Origin: Pseudoteredinibacter isoporae_A
GTDB lineage: Bacteria > Pseudomonadota > Gammaproteobacteria > Pseudomonadales > Cellvibrionaceae
NCBI RefSeq assembly: GCF_040372805.1
Contig: NZ_BAABWJ010000016.1
Location: forward strand, 1-24,590
Direction: 5' to 3'
DNA length: 24,590 bases
A model generated the notes under the pieces. That model was not told where the DNA came from, made no database searches, and was given only the letters and a program-made list of their open reading frames with translations. Of this stretch, positions 23,359-24,590 are shown piece by piece (position 1 is the stretch's first letter; each line of letters begins with the position of its first letter). The position numbers and the translations under genes are program-made.

Positions 23359-23496
23359 AGCCACAGCTGGATCGCAATCGCATCTGTGACGTCTCTGGCT
23401 CCCCGTTACCCTGCAGTGGCCACGCCTAAACTACAGAGACACGAAAACCCCTTTCACTTCTCAGCGAAAAGGGCGTATTGTCTGACCAGGTCAGAC
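23359..23496 (-). promoter_or_regulatory. nusG-rplK spacer with hairpins
   Basis: The 184-base spacer contains a near-perfect palindrome GTCTGACC-A-GGTCAGAC (23480-23496) just after nusG. It also contains CCCTTT / AAAGGG in a larger stem, followed by GTTTTCG (about 23440-23475), a weak terminator-like form. Closer to rplK is an AGCC/GGCT-closed structure (23359-23400). In E. coli a promoter and the L1 binding site lie in this spacer; I cannot pinpoint either. Confidence 0.35.
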
Positions 23497-23511
23497 GAAA
23501 CTCAGTCTGGA

Positions 23512-24045
23512 TTAAGTTTTCTCTACTTGCCCAAACTCTAACTCTACCGGAGTAGAGCGGCCGAAGATCAGCACAGCAACTTGCAGTCTGTTCTTCTCGT
23601 AATTCACTTCTTCAACAACACCGTTAAAGTCGTTGAATGGACCGTCAATAACGCGAACCATTTCACCCGGCTCGAATACGGTTTTCGGCTTCGGTTTATC
23701 TACCGAGTCATCCACTCGCTGCAGAATAGCTTCAGCTTCTTTCTCAGTAATAGGCGCAGGACGATCCGCTTTACCGCCAATGAAACCCATTACTCGAGGA
23801 GTGTCTTTCACCAAGTGCCAGGAATCGTCAGTCAACTCCATCTGCACCAGCACGTAGCCTGGGAAAAACTTGCGTTCGGACTTTCGCTTTTGTCCGCCAC
23901 GCATTTCTACCACTTCTTCTGTAGGCACCAGAATGTCACCAAACTGGTCTTGCATACCATGAAGCTCAACACGCTCTTTTAGCGCATTTGCTACTTTCTT
24001 TTCGTAGCCTGAATACGCGTGAACCACATACCAACGTTTTGCCAT
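23512..24045 (-). CDS. nusG: Transcription elongation/antitermination factor NusG
   Basis: NusG binds RNA polymerase, suppresses pausing, and links transcription to Rho or to ribosomes. The 177 aa product begins MAKRWYVVHAYSGYEKKVAN (NGN domain, about 1-118) and ends with a KOW domain (about 127-177, GEMVRVIDGPFNDFNGVVEE). Length is close to the E. coli 181 aa. The ATG at 24045 has AAGGTGA upstream. It follows secE by 9 bases, the standard secE-nusG operon. Confidence 0.98.
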   Translation of the reverse strand: MAKRWYVVHAYSGYEKKVANALKERVELHGMQDQFGDILVPTEEVVEMRGGQKRKSERKFFPGYVLVQMELTDDSWHLVKDTPRVMGFIGGKADRPAPITEKEAEAILQRVDDSVDKPKPKTVFEPGEMVRVIDGPFNDFNGVVEEVNYEKNRLQVAVLIFGRSTPVELEFGQVEKT

Positions 24046-24054
24046 GGGTCACCT

Positions 24055-24429
24055 TTATCCTATGATCAGCGATGCCAACCAGCCCAAGAAAGTGTCTAGC
24101 AGCCAGAGTAAAATACCCATAACAATGACTACTGCCACCACAATTAACGTGGTCTGATTAGTTTCCTGTCGCGTTGGCCAAACTACTTTACGAACTTCAA
24201 CCAGCGACTCTTGCAACAAGGTATAAAACGCGTTGCCTTTTGCTGTATTCACAGCAACAAACAGAGCAATCCCGGCCAGGGCAACCAAGCCCAAAACGCG
24301 ATACAGCAACGCCTGCTCTGCGAAATAAGAGTTCCCTACAACACCGGCCGCAACCAGAGCGACAACAAACAGCCACTTCAGCGCATCAAAACGAAACTCA
24401 ACCGGTTCTGCTTTAGCATTAGCACTCAT
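24055..24429 (-). CDS. secE: Preprotein translocase subunit SecE
   Basis: SecE stabilises SecY in the inner-membrane protein-conducting channel. The 124 aa product has the three-span gammaproteobacterial form: spans at about 17-33, 42-60 and 94-119. The conserved amphipathic segment SLVEVRKVVWPTRQET (75-90) precedes the last, essential span. The ATG at 24429 follows tRNA-Trp by 44 bases, and nusG begins 9 bases after the stop. Confidence 0.97.
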   Translation of the reverse strand: MSANAKAEPVEFRFDALKWLFVVALVAAGVVGNSYFAEQALLYRVLGLVALAGIALFVAVNTAKGNAFYTLLQESLVEVRKVVWPTRQETNQTTLIVVAVVIVMGILLWLLDTFLGWLASLIIG

Positions 24430-24473
24430 AACTTAGGGAAACCTTTCCAAGCCATTTATTACAGCTTAAATAA

Positions 24474-24549
24474 TGGCAGGCCACGAGGGACTCGAACCCC
24501 CAACTTTCGGTTTTGGAGACCGACGCTCTACCAATTGAACTAGTGGCCT
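24474..24549 (-). tRNA. tRNA-Trp (CCA anticodon)
   Basis: The minus strand starts AGGCCAC and ends GTGGCCT-G-CCA, giving a 7-bp acceptor stem, a G discriminator and an encoded CCA end, 76 bases in all. The anticodon loop reads CTCCAAA with anticodon CCA, the T-loop is GGTTCGAGTCC, and the D-loop segment contains TTGGTAGAG. A tRNA-Trp gene just before secE, usually after a tuf gene, is the Pseudomonas-type order. Confidence 0.97.
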
Positions 24550-24562
24550 AAAATTCTAAACG

Positions 24563-24580
24563 GCGAGGCCGAAGCCTCGC
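24563..24580 (-). terminator. UUCG-loop hairpin upstream of tRNA-Trp
   Basis: GCGAGGC / GCCTCGC closes a TTCG loop on the minus strand, the extra-stable C(UUCG)G tetraloop. It is followed by CGTTTAGAATTTT. It probably ends or trims the transcript of the gene beyond the right edge, which by gene order would be a tuf copy. The U-run is weak, so a processing role next to the tRNA 5' end is also possible. Confidence 0.5.
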
Positions 24581-24590
24581 TCATACACCC

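Noticed and set aside
1..24590. CRISPR arrays, insertion sequences, prophage or att-type direct repeats at the edges of the inserted block
   Set aside because: No transposase, integrase, regular spaced repeats or convincing flanking duplication was seen by reading. A systematic repeat search was not possible.

Overview
The window is the classic bacterial 'rpo-str' chromosomal block, read almost entirely on the minus strand. From the right edge leftwards it runs: tRNA-Trp, secE, nusG, rplK, rplA, rplJ, rplL, rpoB, rpoC, then rpsL, rpsG, fusA and the first 18 codons of tuf. The protein sequences are close to those of Pseudomonas-like Gammaproteobacteria: RpoB is 1361 aa, RpoC is 1408 aa, SecE has three membrane spans, and tRNA-Trp lies just before secE. 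I infer a gammaproteobacterium of the broad Pseudomonadales/Cellvibrionales neighbourhood. Genus cannot be settled from this window.

The unusual part is about 3470-12116. In the arrangement I know from Pseudomonas, rpoC is followed directly by rpsL. Here four accessory genes sit between them: a secreted YkuD-family L,D-transpeptidase (minus), a REC-PAS-GGDEF-EAL cyclic-di-GMP regulator (minus), a very large hybrid sensor kinase that overlaps it by 11 bases (minus), and a secreted M14 zinc peptidase (plus, divergent from rpsL). Two encode probable peptidoglycan enzymes and two a probable two-component/c-di-GMP pathway. Intrinsic terminators mark the edges: after rpoC, after the transpeptidase, and a bidirectional one between the convergent kinase and peptidase genes. 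A strong sigma-70 type promoter restarts transcription for rpsL. The block therefore looks like an insertion that split the rpo-str junction and kept its own transcription units.

The kinase has two features that stand out. Its periplasmic sensor region is an internal tandem duplication, with both copies starting DDVPG. It also has three C-terminal receiver domains, of which the first two have lost the phosphoacceptor Asp and only the last is canonical.

Non-coding structure in the ribosomal/RNA polymerase part is rich. There is an L10-type autoregulatory leader before rplJ. A row of hairpins including an attenuator-like terminator lies in the 404-base rplL-rpoB spacer. A clear intrinsic terminator lies between rpsG and fusA, inside what is usually one str operon. 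Hairpins also sit between fusA and tuf, between rpoB and rpoC, and before tRNA-Trp. Several highly expressed genes use non-ATG starts: GTG for tuf, fusA and rplJ, and TTG for rpoC.
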